Shown here: positions 9,951 through 18,516 of the stretch, piece after piece
Numbering within the stretch: the stretch's first letter is position 1
Layout: every line of letters starts with the position of its first letter
Origin: Archangium sp.
Lineage (GTDB): Bacteria; Myxococcota; Myxococcia; Myxococcales; Myxococcaceae
Assembly: GCA_030695565.1 (NCBI GenBank)
Contig: JAUYRZ010000068.1
Span: 1 to 57,718, forward strand
Reading direction: 5' to 3'
Length of the DNA: 57,718 bases
Notes under the pieces: model-generated
What the model was told of the DNA's origin: nothing
What the model saw: the letters and a program-made list of their open reading frames with translations, nothing else
Databases searched by the model: none
Made by a program: the position numbers and the translations under genes

Positions 9951-10334
9951 ATGGTGCGCGTACCAAGTCGGTGGTTGCTCCCTGTGTTGGCGGTTATCCG
10001 CCAACGCCCAGGTATGTACCTTGGTGGAGAACGGATCGAACTGCTTGACTGTTACCTCCGCGGCTATGGGCAAGCCCGCGCTGATGTCGGTGTCGCTCGG
10101 ATGGATTCCGAAGACGAGGAGCTACTCGATGCGTTTAGTTCTTGGCTTGCCAGGAAGACGAGGGTGCGCGCTCAGGGCTTGCGGCACTGGTCGCTTCTCG
10201 TTCCGCGGGTTGACCGCGGGGCGAGGAACGTCAACACCTTCTTCAAGCACTTCGATGAATTCCTCCGTGAGAGGGGAACTTCTTTCGACGACGTCCCGCC
10301 GTGGACGTTCCGAGACATCGAGCCCCGCCCGTGA
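9951..10334 (+). CDS. candidate immunity protein for the Rhs papain-like toxin
   Basis: 127 residues, starting at ATG 9951 with GGTGG at 9942-9946 and only 9 bp after the toxin stop. That spacing is typical of polymorphic toxin-immunity pairs, in which the immunity protein blocks the toxin domain in the producing cell. There is no signal peptide, so it should be cytoplasmic. The N-terminal segment with RQRPGMYLGG followed by a leucine-rich helix and arginine-glycine-tyrosine resembles small proteins I associate with toxin loci. The middle is acidic (DSEDEELLD). No enzymatic motif is visible. The role is inferred mainly from position. Its 3' end faces a decayed reverse-strand gene, so it is the last intact gene of the toxin cassette. 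Confidence 0.65.
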   Translation: MVRVPSRWLLPVLAVIRQRPGMYLGGERIELLDCYLRGYGQARADVGVARMDSEDEELLDAFSSWLARKTRVRAQGLRHWSLLVPRVDRGARNVNTFFKHFDEFLRERGTSFDDVPPWTFRDIEPRP

Positions 10335-10790
10335 CGTGAATACTGGTTTCTGGTCGCCGAGGTTGTGCTGGCAACAGATTGGGCGAAATTGCACCGGCGG
10401 CGGCTGCTTCGGAAGATCCGCCGCGGCGGTCTCCTCAATCCAATGCCGATGACGCCCCATCCACTTCTCGTTCTGCTTGATGAAGAGGTGAGGGTGGACA
10501 AGGTGAACAACTGTGACGTCCCGCCCGAAGACGCGAGCAGAGTGAGGCGCCGAGTAGAGGACTTCGTCGACCCGCCGCTGAATTGCGGAGTGCGTCGTCC
10601 CACGCACGAATGCGGCAGCCTCGGCACCGAGGGTGAAGAGCATCGTCGGCTTGTGCTGCTCGAAATAGGACGCGAGCCGGTCGAGGTTGCCCGGCATCTC
10701 TCGGGCCAGCGCCACCAATTCGTCGGGTGGTGGCCGAGCCTCGATGCCGCTGGGGCCGTGCACGGCGACCGAAAGCTGCAAGTGGTGTTC
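10335..10790 (-). pseudogene. fragment resembling the C-terminal half of a uracil-DNA-glycosylase-fold protein
   Basis: A reverse-strand frame is open here without a clear start. Its product has a lysine-proline-x-x-leucine-phenylalanine-threonine-leucine-glycine-x-glutamate-alanine segment and, about 50 residues later, a hydrophobic strand ending in histidine-proline-histidine. This is the order seen in the C-terminal half of uracil-DNA-glycosylase-like proteins. The N-terminal catalytic glycine-rich motif of that fold is absent, because the upstream side runs directly into another broken gene. The frame continues in antisense into the immunity gene to about 10122, which is probably not meaningful. 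Best read as a remnant truncated at one or both ends; the family assignment is tentative and the limits are approximate. Confidence 0.35.
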
Positions 10791-10791
10791 G

Positions 10792-11249
10792 CTAGCCGCC
10801 AACGTCCCCAGCCGCACACTCGAACCAGTACGAAATCTGGGTCTCGCGCGCGAGAACAGGGAAACGCCACTGCGTTAGCTTGGACACGACGCATTCCTCG
10901 GTCTTCTCGCGGTCCGGCCCACTGGCAGCTCATTCTTGACCACCTCTGCGTGGGTCACGCGTCCGTCGGCAGCAACGACCAGTGACACCTTGAGACCGCA
11001 GTCTTGCCCACCATCCTTCGCGAAGAAGCAGCTCTGAGCGGCCGATCTGTAGCCCCTCATTGTGGTCAGAAACTCCTTGGTCCTCAACTCGGAAGGAATC
11101 GTATTCTCTCGCGCTTCTTCCTTGGGAGGCACAGCCGAACTCTTGGGTTCGAATCCGGCTTCAGCAAGGGCATCGGGACCAGAGCGCGAAGTGCAGCAAC
11201 AAAGCACTGCCAAACAAACACTGGCCGAAAGTCGCAGGGGAGAGTGCAT
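10792..11249 (-). pseudogene. lipoprotein with AgmX/PglI-type C-terminal domain, one frameshift
   Basis: Read on the reverse strand from ATG 11247-11249, the first part encodes a lipoprotein signal ending in a cysteine run near residue 18. After a polar linker comes the first half of an AgmX/TonB-like domain (serine-cysteine, then VSLVVAADGRVTHAEVV). That frame stops near 10876. A frame two bases away, from about 10920, encodes the expected second half (ECVVSKLTQWRFPVL) and stops with TAG at 10792-10794. The two halves join perfectly to the family pattern, so this is one gene with a single indel near 10910-10925. Such domains occur in envelope and motility proteins. Whether the frameshift is real or a base-calling error cannot be seen here. 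Confidence 0.65.
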
Positions 11250-11315
11250 TTTCACCATCGGTTGCAGGACTTCATCCCTTCCCTCAGTTTCGGGCGTCGT
11301 CAGCGGCGCAGGCAC

Positions 11316-13556
11316 CTACAACGACATGACGTAGGCGAGCAGATCGTCGCGCTCTGACTCCGTGAGCAGATCCGCGCGGCCGTGCTTCGGCGCCCACGTC
11401 TCGATCGCCGTGCGCAGGGGGAACCGCGTCTCTACGCGCACCGAGCCATCTTCTTTCACGGCCAGGCCCGCGAGCCCGGTGGTCAACATAGGGAACACGT
11501 CCCAGCTGCCCACGAGCGCGGGCGTACCGAAGCCCTCGAAGCGGGTGTTCTGCTGCGCCTCACGCAGCGGCATGAACTTCGGAGTGCCCACGTCGATGAA
11601 GCGTCCGCGCGTCGCGGGGTCCTGATCAGTCGTGAACTGGGGCGCCGGGTGACAGCTCGCACACGCTGCTTTTCCCTCGAAGAGCGCCAGCCCGTTGCGC
11701 GGGTGGCCCGTTTTCCCATCGGGCAGCGTGAGTGATTCCACCGGCGCACCATCGGGGCCCACGAAGGGGTTGGGCAACGTGGGAATGAGAGAAGAGTAGA
11801 CGGTGAGCGCTTCGATCTCCTCCGCGGAGGGGTCGGGGTTGTGGAAGCGGTTGCGGCCTCCCACCATCTTCGCGGTCTCGCCCATCGACTGGGTGGAAGC
11901 GGGCGTGAAGTACGGCGGCGTCTCGCGGCTGCCGCGCACGGTGGTGCTCCGGTAGATGCGCAGCGGCATCGTCTTCTCGAACAACACACCTTCGCTGTGG
12001 CCCTCGATGTGACAGGCATCGCAGCTCATCGCCGTCCGGCCGAAGTCGGCGAAGAAGAGCACCTGCCCGAGCCGGCGCGTGGGCTGAGTGAGCGGGTTGG
12101 TCACCGGGATCTGCGCGAGCCACTCCGCTTTGCCCGGCTTGCTGACGTCGATCACCGCGATGGTCGCCGTGAAACGCTCGAGCACGAACAGCCGCTTGCC
12201 GTCGGCGGAGAGACTGAGCGCACGAGGCCCGGCGTGAAGAGACGGCCCTGCCCTGCCCTTCACCCCGAAGTCAGCCGCCGGTCGAATGGAGGGAAAGTTC
12301 GCAGGCGGCCGCAGCGCGAGCTCCTGCAGCAGCGCCTTCGAAGCGTCTCCGCTGGCGAGCTTCTTCACGTCGAGCACGCGGATGAGGCCCAGCCCCACGT
12401 CGCTCGCGTAGAGCAAGCCGCGCGCGTCATCGAGGGCGAGCGCTTCGGTCACGCCTGCGCCGAAGCCCAGGTGACGCCGCCAGCCCTTGGCGAGATCGAC
12501 CGCACCGACGCCGCCGTTCATCGACACCTCCATCTTGTCTGCGTTGGGGCCGATGTTCGGGCCGATGGAGGAGACGAAGGCGGTCGACTGTTTGGCCGAC
12601 CACGCCAGGCCACGGGGCGCCTTGCCGTTCATCACCGAGGCCGAATACTTCGCGGTGCCGCCTCCGAAGATGGGCGTGCCGGGAGAAGGTTCGATCGAGC
12701 CCTGCACGGCGCCCGTCGACGGATCGAGCAGCTCGAGCGCGCCAGTGGCCAGCGAGCCGACCAGCAACGACTTGCCCGCGATGATGAGCTCTCGTGGGTT
12801 CGGAGCGACCGGCGTGCGCCACACCTCTTTGCCCGAGAGGAGATCGATCGCCGTCACCGTGTCGCGCGCCTGCTCGCTCACGTACGCCCTGCCCTCGTGC
12901 ACCAACACGCCTGCCGCGTTGGCGGGAGCCGGCAGCGACTTCTTCACCGCGAGCTCGTTCAGCTTGATCAGCAGCAACGCGCCTTCGTACTGGTGCACCA
13001 CCACCAACCACTCGCTGCCTTCACCATCGATCCACGTGGCGAGCGCTGAAGGCCCGTCACCCACGGCGATCGGCGTGATCTTCTTCGTGGTGACTTCGAT
13101 CTGAAAGACGGTGTCGGTGGTGCCACTGAGCGCGAAGAGCAAAGCCGAGTCTTTCGAACGCACCAGCGCGGTGAGATCGGGAAAGAGCGTGTCGTTGATC
13201 AACCGCAGCGGCGCTTTGCCTTCCGCTCCGGCGATGCTCGCTTCGACCACCACCTCGGGGAACGTGCCGATCGAAAGCCCACCGGGCAGGCGCGCGAAGG
13301 CGTGGCGGGAATCGATCACCACCAACGGCACCTTCATCGACAACGGCTCGCCGAGCTGAAGCGACATGCCCGCGGTGAGCCCTTCACCGGTGATGGAGAG
13401 CGGCTGGCTGGTCTGATTCGAGAGCAGCCGCGGACCCACCGTGAGCAGCTTCGCGCTCGGGCCGGCATCAGGAACCTGACCAGATGGGGACGTGTCAGGC
13501 TTCGGGCAACCGAGCAGCAGCATCACGACGAGGAGAAAACCCTGATGTCGTCTCAC
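11316..13556 (-). CDS. lipoprotein with YVTN-type beta-propeller and diheme cytochrome c domain
   Basis: About 746 residues from GTG 13554-13556, chosen because it places a lipoprotein signal (ending LLLGC) at the N-terminus; no clear ribosome site is visible, so the start is tentative. Residues about 100-490 look like a multi-bladed YVTN/quinoprotein-type propeller. The C-terminal third has two c-type heme motifs, CDACH near 511 and CASCH near 632, and ends with a helix typical of cytochrome c domains. This order resembles MauG/cytochrome c peroxidase-like proteins fused to a propeller. A redox function at the outer face of the envelope is likely; the substrate is unknown. It is divergent from the Glt/Nfs-like cluster, with 132 bp between the starts, and has the high G/C third-position bias of the chromosome. 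Confidence 0.8.
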   Translation of the reverse strand: MRRHQGFLLVVMLLLGCPKPDTSPSGQVPDAGPSAKLLTVGPRLLSNQTSQPLSITGEGLTAGMSLQLGEPLSMKVPLVVIDSRHAFARLPGGLSIGTFPEVVVEASIAGAEGKAPLRLINDTLFPDLTALVRSKDSALLFALSGTTDTVFQIEVTTKKITPIAVGDGPSALATWIDGEGSEWLVVVHQYEGALLLIKLNELAVKKSLPAPANAAGVLVHEGRAYVSEQARDTVTAIDLLSGKEVWRTPVAPNPRELIIAGKSLLVGSLATGALELLDPSTGAVQGSIEPSPGTPIFGGGTAKYSASVMNGKAPRGLAWSAKQSTAFVSSIGPNIGPNADKMEVSMNGGVGAVDLAKGWRRHLGFGAGVTEALALDDARGLLYASDVGLGLIRVLDVKKLASGDASKALLQELALRPPANFPSIRPAADFGVKGRAGPSLHAGPRALSLSADGKRLFVLERFTATIAVIDVSKPGKAEWLAQIPVTNPLTQPTRRLGQVLFFADFGRTAMSCDACHIEGHSEGVLFEKTMPLRIYRSTTVRGSRETPPYFTPASTQSMGETAKMVGGRNRFHNPDPSAEEIEALTVYSSLIPTLPNPFVGPDGAPVESLTLPDGKTGHPRNGLALFEGKAACASCHPAPQFTTDQDPATRGRFIDVGTPKFMPLREAQQNTRFEGFGTPALVGSWDVFPMLTTGLAGLAVKEDGSVRVETRFPLRTAIETWAPKHGRADLLTESERDDLLAYVMSL

Positions 13557-13688
13557 GTGAGCGGGAGTAACACAGGGGCAGAGTGTCCTCCTCACTTCGT
13601 GGGGTCGACCCCCCGCTCCGATCGTGATCTGAGGCCTGTGTAATCCTTGACGGTGTGGCACAGCGTTCGCTTTCATCTGAGGCAATCC

Positions 13689-14039
13689 ATGCGCCCGATT
13701 CTCTTTGTGCTTTCAGCGCTCGTTTTGATCAGCGCCCCTGATGCGTTTGCCGCGCCAAAGAAAAAGTCAGTGCCAGCGGCCAGGAAGCCTCCGCCGAGCG
13801 TGCCTTCAGCGCCGACCGCCGCTGAACCTTCGGCGCCAGCTGCTTCGTCTGACTCAGGCGCGGGCCCGGCGGTGCGTGGCCCCACCCGCATCGACTTCGA
13901 TGACCGGTTGATCCAGGGCCAGTCGAACAAGTCGGGCGCGGTCTACCTCTACGACCGCAAAGAATTGAAGATCCGCTCGATGATCAAGAAGCGCGAGAAC
14001 TTCCGCGACGAGATCGTCGGCTCGCTGTACGACACTTGA
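13689..14039 (+). CDS. small exported protein heading the Glt/Nfs-like cluster
   Basis: 116 residues from ATG 13689, with GAGG a few bases upstream. The N-terminus is a clear signal peptide (MRPILFVLSALVLISAPDAF then alanine). An alanine/proline/serine-rich low-complexity linker covers about residues 25-60. A compact charged C-terminal part with DFDDRLIQGQSNKSG and a lysine-rich helix follows. I do not recognise a named family. It lies 43 bp before the FHA-AgmX gene on the same strand, so it probably belongs to that complex as a periplasmic or surface accessory. A possible sigma-54-like sequence lies just upstream but is too close to the start to be convincing. Confidence 0.7.
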   Translation: MRPILFVLSALVLISAPDAFAAPKKKSVPAARKPPPSVPSAPTAAEPSAPAASSDSGAGPAVRGPTRIDFDDRLIQGQSNKSGAVYLYDRKELKIRSMIKKRENFRDEIVGSLYDT

Positions 14040-14082
14040 GCGACTCCGCTCTCCATCCTCGCGCTTCACGAAGGAGCTTCAC

Positions 14083-16224
14083 TTGAGCGGACAACCGACC
14101 GTGCTTCAGGTCGTCATCATGCGCGACGGTCTGCTCGTCGGCACCGAAGTCTTCGTGCCCGGCCAGTACACCCTGGGTTCAGGTGACGGCGCTGACCTTC
14201 GTCTCGACGACGCCAGCGTGGGCGCCAGCCACGCCTTCCTCTATTTCCAGAACGGCCGCGCAGCGATTCAAGACGGTGGCTCGGGCGCCACCTTCGTCAA
14301 TGGGCACAAGGTCACCGCCTGTGAAGTGCGCCCCGTCGATGAGATCGCCTGTGGTCCTTTCACGCTGAAGATTCGCGTGATGGGCCAGAAGCCCGCCGCC
14401 AAAGCCGCGCCGCCCGCGAACATCGGGGCCCTGCTCGGTGGTCCCGCCGCGCCGCCTCCTCAGCAGCAGGCCGCCCGTCCCGCGCCTCCGCCTCCCGCAC
14501 CCGTGCAGGCGCAGCGCCCTGCCGCGGTGCCGCCTCCCGCAGCTCGCCCCCAGCCGCCTGCCACCGTGGTGAGCAACCGGCGCATGAACGCCGCTCCGCA
14601 GTCGGAGCCCGTGGCCGCGCGCGCGCCGCACCTGCGGCCCGTGCCGGTCGAAGAGATGGAGTCGTTGACCGAGAGCGTCTCACTGGGCGCCGAGATGTTG
14701 ATGCCCACCAACCCGCGCCACGCGACGGTGGAGACGGGCGACGAGATGTTCACCGTGCCGCTCTCACCCACAGCGGCCAACGCGGCGACGGTGCAGGCCC
14801 GTGCCCACGCGCCGGCCGCGCCGCAGGCCCACGGCAAACACGCCGCCAAGGGTCACGCGCCCAACCGCGCCGCGCCGTTCCATCACTCGCCCGGCGTGCC
14901 GTCGGCCTCCGAAGGCAAGGGCAAGCCGAACCTCTTCGTCGAGCTCTACTGGGGCGACACGCGCAAGTACTCCAACGCGTACAAGACCATCGACGCGAAG
15001 AAGAAGCTGATCGCGCGCGAAGACGACCTCGCGCCGCTGCCGCTCTACGGCTTTCCCATTCAGGGCGACTTCGTGTTCGCCGAGCAGAAGGCCGATCTCT
15101 TCCGCGTGTTCGTGCCCCCCGAAGCGGCCGTCGAACGCCGCGCGCAAGACGGCAAGTTCTACCCGGTGCAGCTGGAGACGCTGGAGCAGTCGCCTGACTC
15201 GCGCCGGTGCATCACCCTGGGCACAGGTCACGCGGTGCGCTTCTCCACCGGCCGCGACGTGATGCTGATGGCGTACGTGCAGCCCGCCATCCCCAAGCCG
15301 TTCGTCAACCCGCTGCGGGGCCTGCCCTGGCTGGCGATGGCGGTGCTCTCGCTGTTCATGACCGCGTTCGGCGTCTTCGTCTTCTACTTCGCCGAGCTGC
15401 CGCTCGATGCCGACTTCCAGGCCAAGGGCGTCAACCCCGTCGCGGTGAAGTTGATCGCGCCGCCCAAGCCCGAAGAGAAGAAGAAGCTCGAGAAGAAGCT
15501 CGAGAAGATGAAGAAGGCCGAGAAGAAGCCGGAGGTCGCCAAGAAGGTCGAGAAGGAGCTGCCCAAGCAGGTCGTTCCCCAGGAGACCAAGAAGGCGCTC
15601 AAGAGCATCGAGAAGCTCGCGGCGGCTGGCCCGGCGATGAAGGATCTGCTCGCCGCCGTCGACAAGCTGGGCTCTGGCCCCGGCGCGAAGAACGCCAAGA
15701 ACGACTTCAAGCTCTCCGGCCTCATCGGCAAGGCGCCCATCGCCAACGCGGGCATCGGCACCTTCGGCCTGGGTGGTGGCGGCGCGGGCGGCATGGGCAT
15801 CAAGGGTGCTGAGCTGCTGCGCGGCAAGGGCGGTGGCGGCATCGGCGCACTCGGCGCGGGCAACATCGGCAAGGGCTCGGTGGCCGGTACGGTCACCCGC
15901 GCTTCCACCCGCTCCATCGGAGCGCAGGGCACCATCGACAAGGAGGCCGTGGCCAAGGTGATCAACTCGCACCTGCACGAAGTCTCCAGCTGCTACGAGC
16001 GCGCGTTGCTCAAGACGCCCGGTCTCGCCGGCAAGATCGTTCTCGAGTGGCAGATCACCACCACCGGCAGCGTCGGTTATGCGAAGACGAAGTCGTCGAG
16101 CATGCAGAGCGCGGCCGTCGAGAGCTGCATCCTCGCGTCGTTGAAGACGTGGCGCTTCCCGCTGGCGAAGGGTGCGGGGGTCGTCATCACGTATCCGTTC
16201 ATGTTCAACAGCGTTGGATATTGA
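14083..16224 (+). CDS. FHA-TM-AgmX/PglI protein (GltG/NfsG architecture)
   Basis: 713 residues. TTG 14083 is chosen because AAGGAG lies 7 bases upstream. In order: an FHA domain (about 5-105), which in other proteins binds phosphothreonine; a long Pro/Ala/Gln-rich linker; a second folded cytoplasmic region (about 285-405); one transmembrane helix (about 414-436); a lysine/glutamate-rich helix; a glycine-rich stretch; and an AgmX/PglI C-terminal domain (about 620-713) with paired cysteines (SCYERAL and ESCILASLKTWRFP). This is the domain order of GltG and NfsG in M. xanthus, inner-membrane proteins that reach through the periplasm and are thought to transmit force to the outer membrane. The following genes encode matching partners. 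The role is inferred from architecture. Confidence 0.85.
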   Translation: MSGQPTVLQVVIMRDGLLVGTEVFVPGQYTLGSGDGADLRLDDASVGASHAFLYFQNGRAAIQDGGSGATFVNGHKVTACEVRPVDEIACGPFTLKIRVMGQKPAAKAAPPANIGALLGGPAAPPPQQQAARPAPPPPAPVQAQRPAAVPPPAARPQPPATVVSNRRMNAAPQSEPVAARAPHLRPVPVEEMESLTESVSLGAEMLMPTNPRHATVETGDEMFTVPLSPTAANAATVQARAHAPAAPQAHGKHAAKGHAPNRAAPFHHSPGVPSASEGKGKPNLFVELYWGDTRKYSNAYKTIDAKKKLIAREDDLAPLPLYGFPIQGDFVFAEQKADLFRVFVPPEAAVERRAQDGKFYPVQLETLEQSPDSRRCITLGTGHAVRFSTGRDVMLMAYVQPAIPKPFVNPLRGLPWLAMAVLSLFMTAFGVFVFYFAELPLDADFQAKGVNPVAVKLIAPPKPEEKKKLEKKLEKMKKAEKKPEVAKKVEKELPKQVVPQETKKALKSIEKLAAAGPAMKDLLAAVDKLGSGPGAKNAKNDFKLSGLIGKAPIANAGIGTFGLGGGGAGGMGIKGAELLRGKGGGGIGALGAGNIGKGSVAGTVTRASTRSIGAQGTIDKEAVAKVINSHLHEVSSCYERALLKTPGLAGKIVLEWQITTTGSVGYAKTKSSSMQSAAVESCILASLKTWRFPLAKGAGVVITYPFMFNSVGY

Positions 16225-16333
16225 TCGGTTTCTTCGACGCCGCCGACATTCGGCTTGAAATCACTGCGACCAGCGACTCTCATCCGCGCGGTCGTCATTT
16301 CCACGACTCGCGCATCGCGCGGGAGGGGTAGAC

Positions 16334-16963
16334 GTGCTGAGAGCATTCATTGGGTTGTGTCTGTTGGCTTCACCGGTCGCGCTGGCGCAGACGGAGGACC
16401 TCGAAAATCCTGGCACGGTCAGCGCGGTTCAGGATCGCGCGTATCGGCTGCAGCATGAGCTCGATCTCTCGATTGGCGTGCTGCCGCTCGACGCCTTCTA
16501 CAAAGGCCTCTACGCGCAGGTCAGCTACACCGCGCACTTCTCCGACAGCTTCGCCTGGCAGGTCGGCCGCGCGGCCTACGCGTACGCCGCGAAGACGGGC
16601 CTGCGTGAGCAACTCGAGCGCGACTTCGCCGTGTTGCCCACGGCGTTCGAAGAGGTGCAGTTCTTCTTCGGCACCGACCTCATCTGGAAGCCGTTCTACG
16701 GAAAGTTCTCCGTGCTCAACAAGTCGGTGGTGCACGCCGAAGTGTTCTTGCTGCTCGGAGCGACGCTCTTCAAGTTCACCAACGCCTTTCGGCCCGGCGT
16801 GAACCTGGGCGGCGGCATTCGCATCTTCCTCTCGCGCTACGTCAGCTTCCGGCTCGACGTGACGGACAACATCGTCATCCCGATCGGCGGCGGCTCGACC
16901 AACCTCACCAACGTGATGACGATGACGCTCTCGCTCGGCATCAACTTCGGCGCCACTGAGTGA
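16334..16963 (+). CDS. outer-membrane beta-barrel protein of the Glt/Nfs-like cluster
   Basis: 209 residues from GTG 16334, with GGGAGGGG at 16321-16328. A signal peptide ends after ALAQ near residue 19. The rest alternates hydrophobic and polar residues in short strands, ending with a strand-like LSLGINFG segment, as expected for a small eight- to ten-stranded barrel. Similar myxobacterial outer-membrane proteins occur with GltA/GltB and NfsA/NfsB-type systems. A second barrel gene, which both M. xanthus systems have, is not present here. The stop TGA at 16961-16963 overlaps a possible GTG start of the next gene, which points to translational coupling. The barrel call is well supported; the specific subunit identity is not. 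Confidence 0.75.
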   Translation: MLRAFIGLCLLASPVALAQTEDLENPGTVSAVQDRAYRLQHELDLSIGVLPLDAFYKGLYAQVSYTAHFSDSFAWQVGRAAYAYAAKTGLREQLERDFAVLPTAFEEVQFFFGTDLIWKPFYGKFSVLNKSVVHAEVFLLLGATLFKFTNAFRPGVNLGGGIRIFLSRYVSFRLDVTDNIVIPIGGGSTNLTNVMTMTLSLGINFGATE

Positions 16964-16977
16964 GCGAGCGCCCGTTC

Positions 16978-18516
16978 ATGAAACGTTTTCTCGTCTTTTC
17001 CCTGCTCGGCGCTGCGGCGGCTTTCGCCCAGGAGCCCTCCGCGGCTGCGACGCTGGCTGATGCGGGCGTGGGTGATGCCGCGGCGGCTGCTGCGGCGGCC
17101 GCTCCCAACGGTGCTGCTGCAGCGACCAACGCCGCGCCCAAGAAGATCGATCCGAAGATCTTCGACTCGGCGCTCAACGACTATTTCACCGGGCACCCCA
17201 AAGATGCGGCGCCCAAGCTGTTCGACTACACGGAGAACCTGCCTTCCACCGACGAGAACTACGCGTGGGCTCAGTTCTTCCTCGCCAAGTCGCTCATCGA
17301 GTTGAACCTGCGCCACGCCGGCGCGGTCTACCTGGCGCGCATCGCCCGCGAACGCACCAACCCCGCGGTGTTGCCCAAGGCGCTGGAGGAGCTGCAGAAG
17401 CTCACCGACCTGCCCCACGACGAAGTGATGATCGACGAGCAGGTGTTCGGCGCGCTCGACCTGGGCTTCCTCCCTGAAGAGGTCGCCGGCTACGCGCACT
17501 ACCAGCAGGGCCTGGTCGATCTTCGAGTGGGCAACGAGCGGTGGGCCACCACGCACTTCTCCAAGCTGCCTGAAGGCTCTGCCGAAGCGAGCCGCGCGAA
17601 GTACGCGATGCTGGTCACCCGGCTGCGCACCGCCAAACGCGACATCCCCAAGGAGATGGTCGATCAGTTCTTCGAGCTGGCCAAAGACGAAAAGCTGACC
17701 CTCGAGGCACGCAACGACGCAGTGCTCGCCGTGGCCCGCCTTCGCTACGAGCAGCAAGACTTCAAAGGCGCGCTCGAGGCCTACGGCCTGGTGAAGCTGC
17801 CCCTGCTCGATACCGGCCGCGCCACCCTCTATCTGGAAGAAGCGTGGACGCGGTACCAGCTGGGCCAGGTGCACGCGGCGATGGGTCTGCTCACCACCCT
17901 CGACGCCCCCTCGTTCCGCGAGGAGTTCCTGCCCGACAAGTACCTGCTCAAGGCGCTCATCTACCGCGACCTCTGTCACTACCTGCCGGCCAAACGTTCG
18001 GCCAAGGAGCTCACCCGCAAGTACGCCGACTCGCTCGAGGCGGTGCGCGAGCGTGAAGATCTCACCAAAGATGCGCGGCTGCTCCGGGCCGCCTCGGCGC
18101 GTGGCAATACCAAGCGCGCCAAGAAGTTCCTCGAGGCGCTCGACCTCGAAGGTGAACAGCTGGGCCGCTTCGCCGGCACCTTCGGCGATCGCATGTTCGG
18201 CTACATGACCCGGCTCTACGATCTGTCGCGCGCCGAAGGTCAGCGCGTCTACACCGAGCGGCTCAACGAGTCGGTGCGCGTGGAGGCCGACAAGCTGCTG
18301 CGCGCCGCCGAGCAGGTGCGCCTGATGGAATACGAAGTGGGCCTCAAGCTCTACGAGCGCGTGAAGCGTGGCTCGAAGCTGGTGGCGCTGATCGAAGAAG
18401 AACCGCTCAGGCCTGAGCAGGTCGCCTTCAAGTTCGTCGACGAATACTGGAACGACGAGCTGCGCGACTTCCGGTTCTCCCTCAAGTCCCGTTGTATCGA
18501 GGAGACGGCCCGATGA
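16978..18516 (+). CDS. exported TPR-like helical protein (GltC/NfsC-like)
   Basis: About 512 residues from ATG 16978, which begins a clean signal peptide cleaved after AFAQ. GTG 16960, overlapping the previous stop, is an alternative that adds six residues. A low-complexity alanine-rich segment follows the signal. The remainder is almost entirely amphipathic helices with degenerate TPR-like pairs. Length, export and gene position between an outer-membrane barrel and a very large TPR protein fit GltC/NfsC-type periplasmic proteins, which in M. xanthus link the envelope complex to the outer membrane. The stop overlaps the next start (ATGA at 18513-18516). I assign it by architecture and context; remote homology should be tested. 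Confidence 0.75.
   Translation: MKRFLVFSLLGAAAAFAQEPSAAATLADAGVGDAAAAAAAAAPNGAAAATNAAPKKIDPKIFDSALNDYFTGHPKDAAPKLFDYTENLPSTDENYAWAQFFLAKSLIELNLRHAGAVYLARIARERTNPAVLPKALEELQKLTDLPHDEVMIDEQVFGALDLGFLPEEVAGYAHYQQGLVDLRVGNERWATTHFSKLPEGSAEASRAKYAMLVTRLRTAKRDIPKEMVDQFFELAKDEKLTLEARNDAVLAVARLRYEQQDFKGALEAYGLVKLPLLDTGRATLYLEEAWTRYQLGQVHAAMGLLTTLDAPSFREEFLPDKYLLKALIYRDLCHYLPAKRSAKELTRKYADSLEAVREREDLTKDARLLRAASARGNTKRAKKFLEALDLEGEQLGRFAGTFGDRMFGYMTRLYDLSRAEGQRVYTERLNESVRVEADKLLRAAEQVRLMEYEVGLKLYERVKRGSKLVALIEEEPLRPEQVAFKFVDEYWNDELRDFRFSLKSRCIEETAR

Noticed and set aside
10122..10334. Extension of the glycosylase-like reverse frame through the immunity gene
   Set aside because: It is fully antisense to a better supported gene and lies beyond the part with recognisable motifs.
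13656..13671. Sigma-54-like promoter (TGGCAC and a -12-like element with correct spacing) before the small exported protein gene
   Set aside because: The predicted transcription start would leave only about seven bases before the ATG, with the ribosome site overlapping, and the -12 element has a mismatch.
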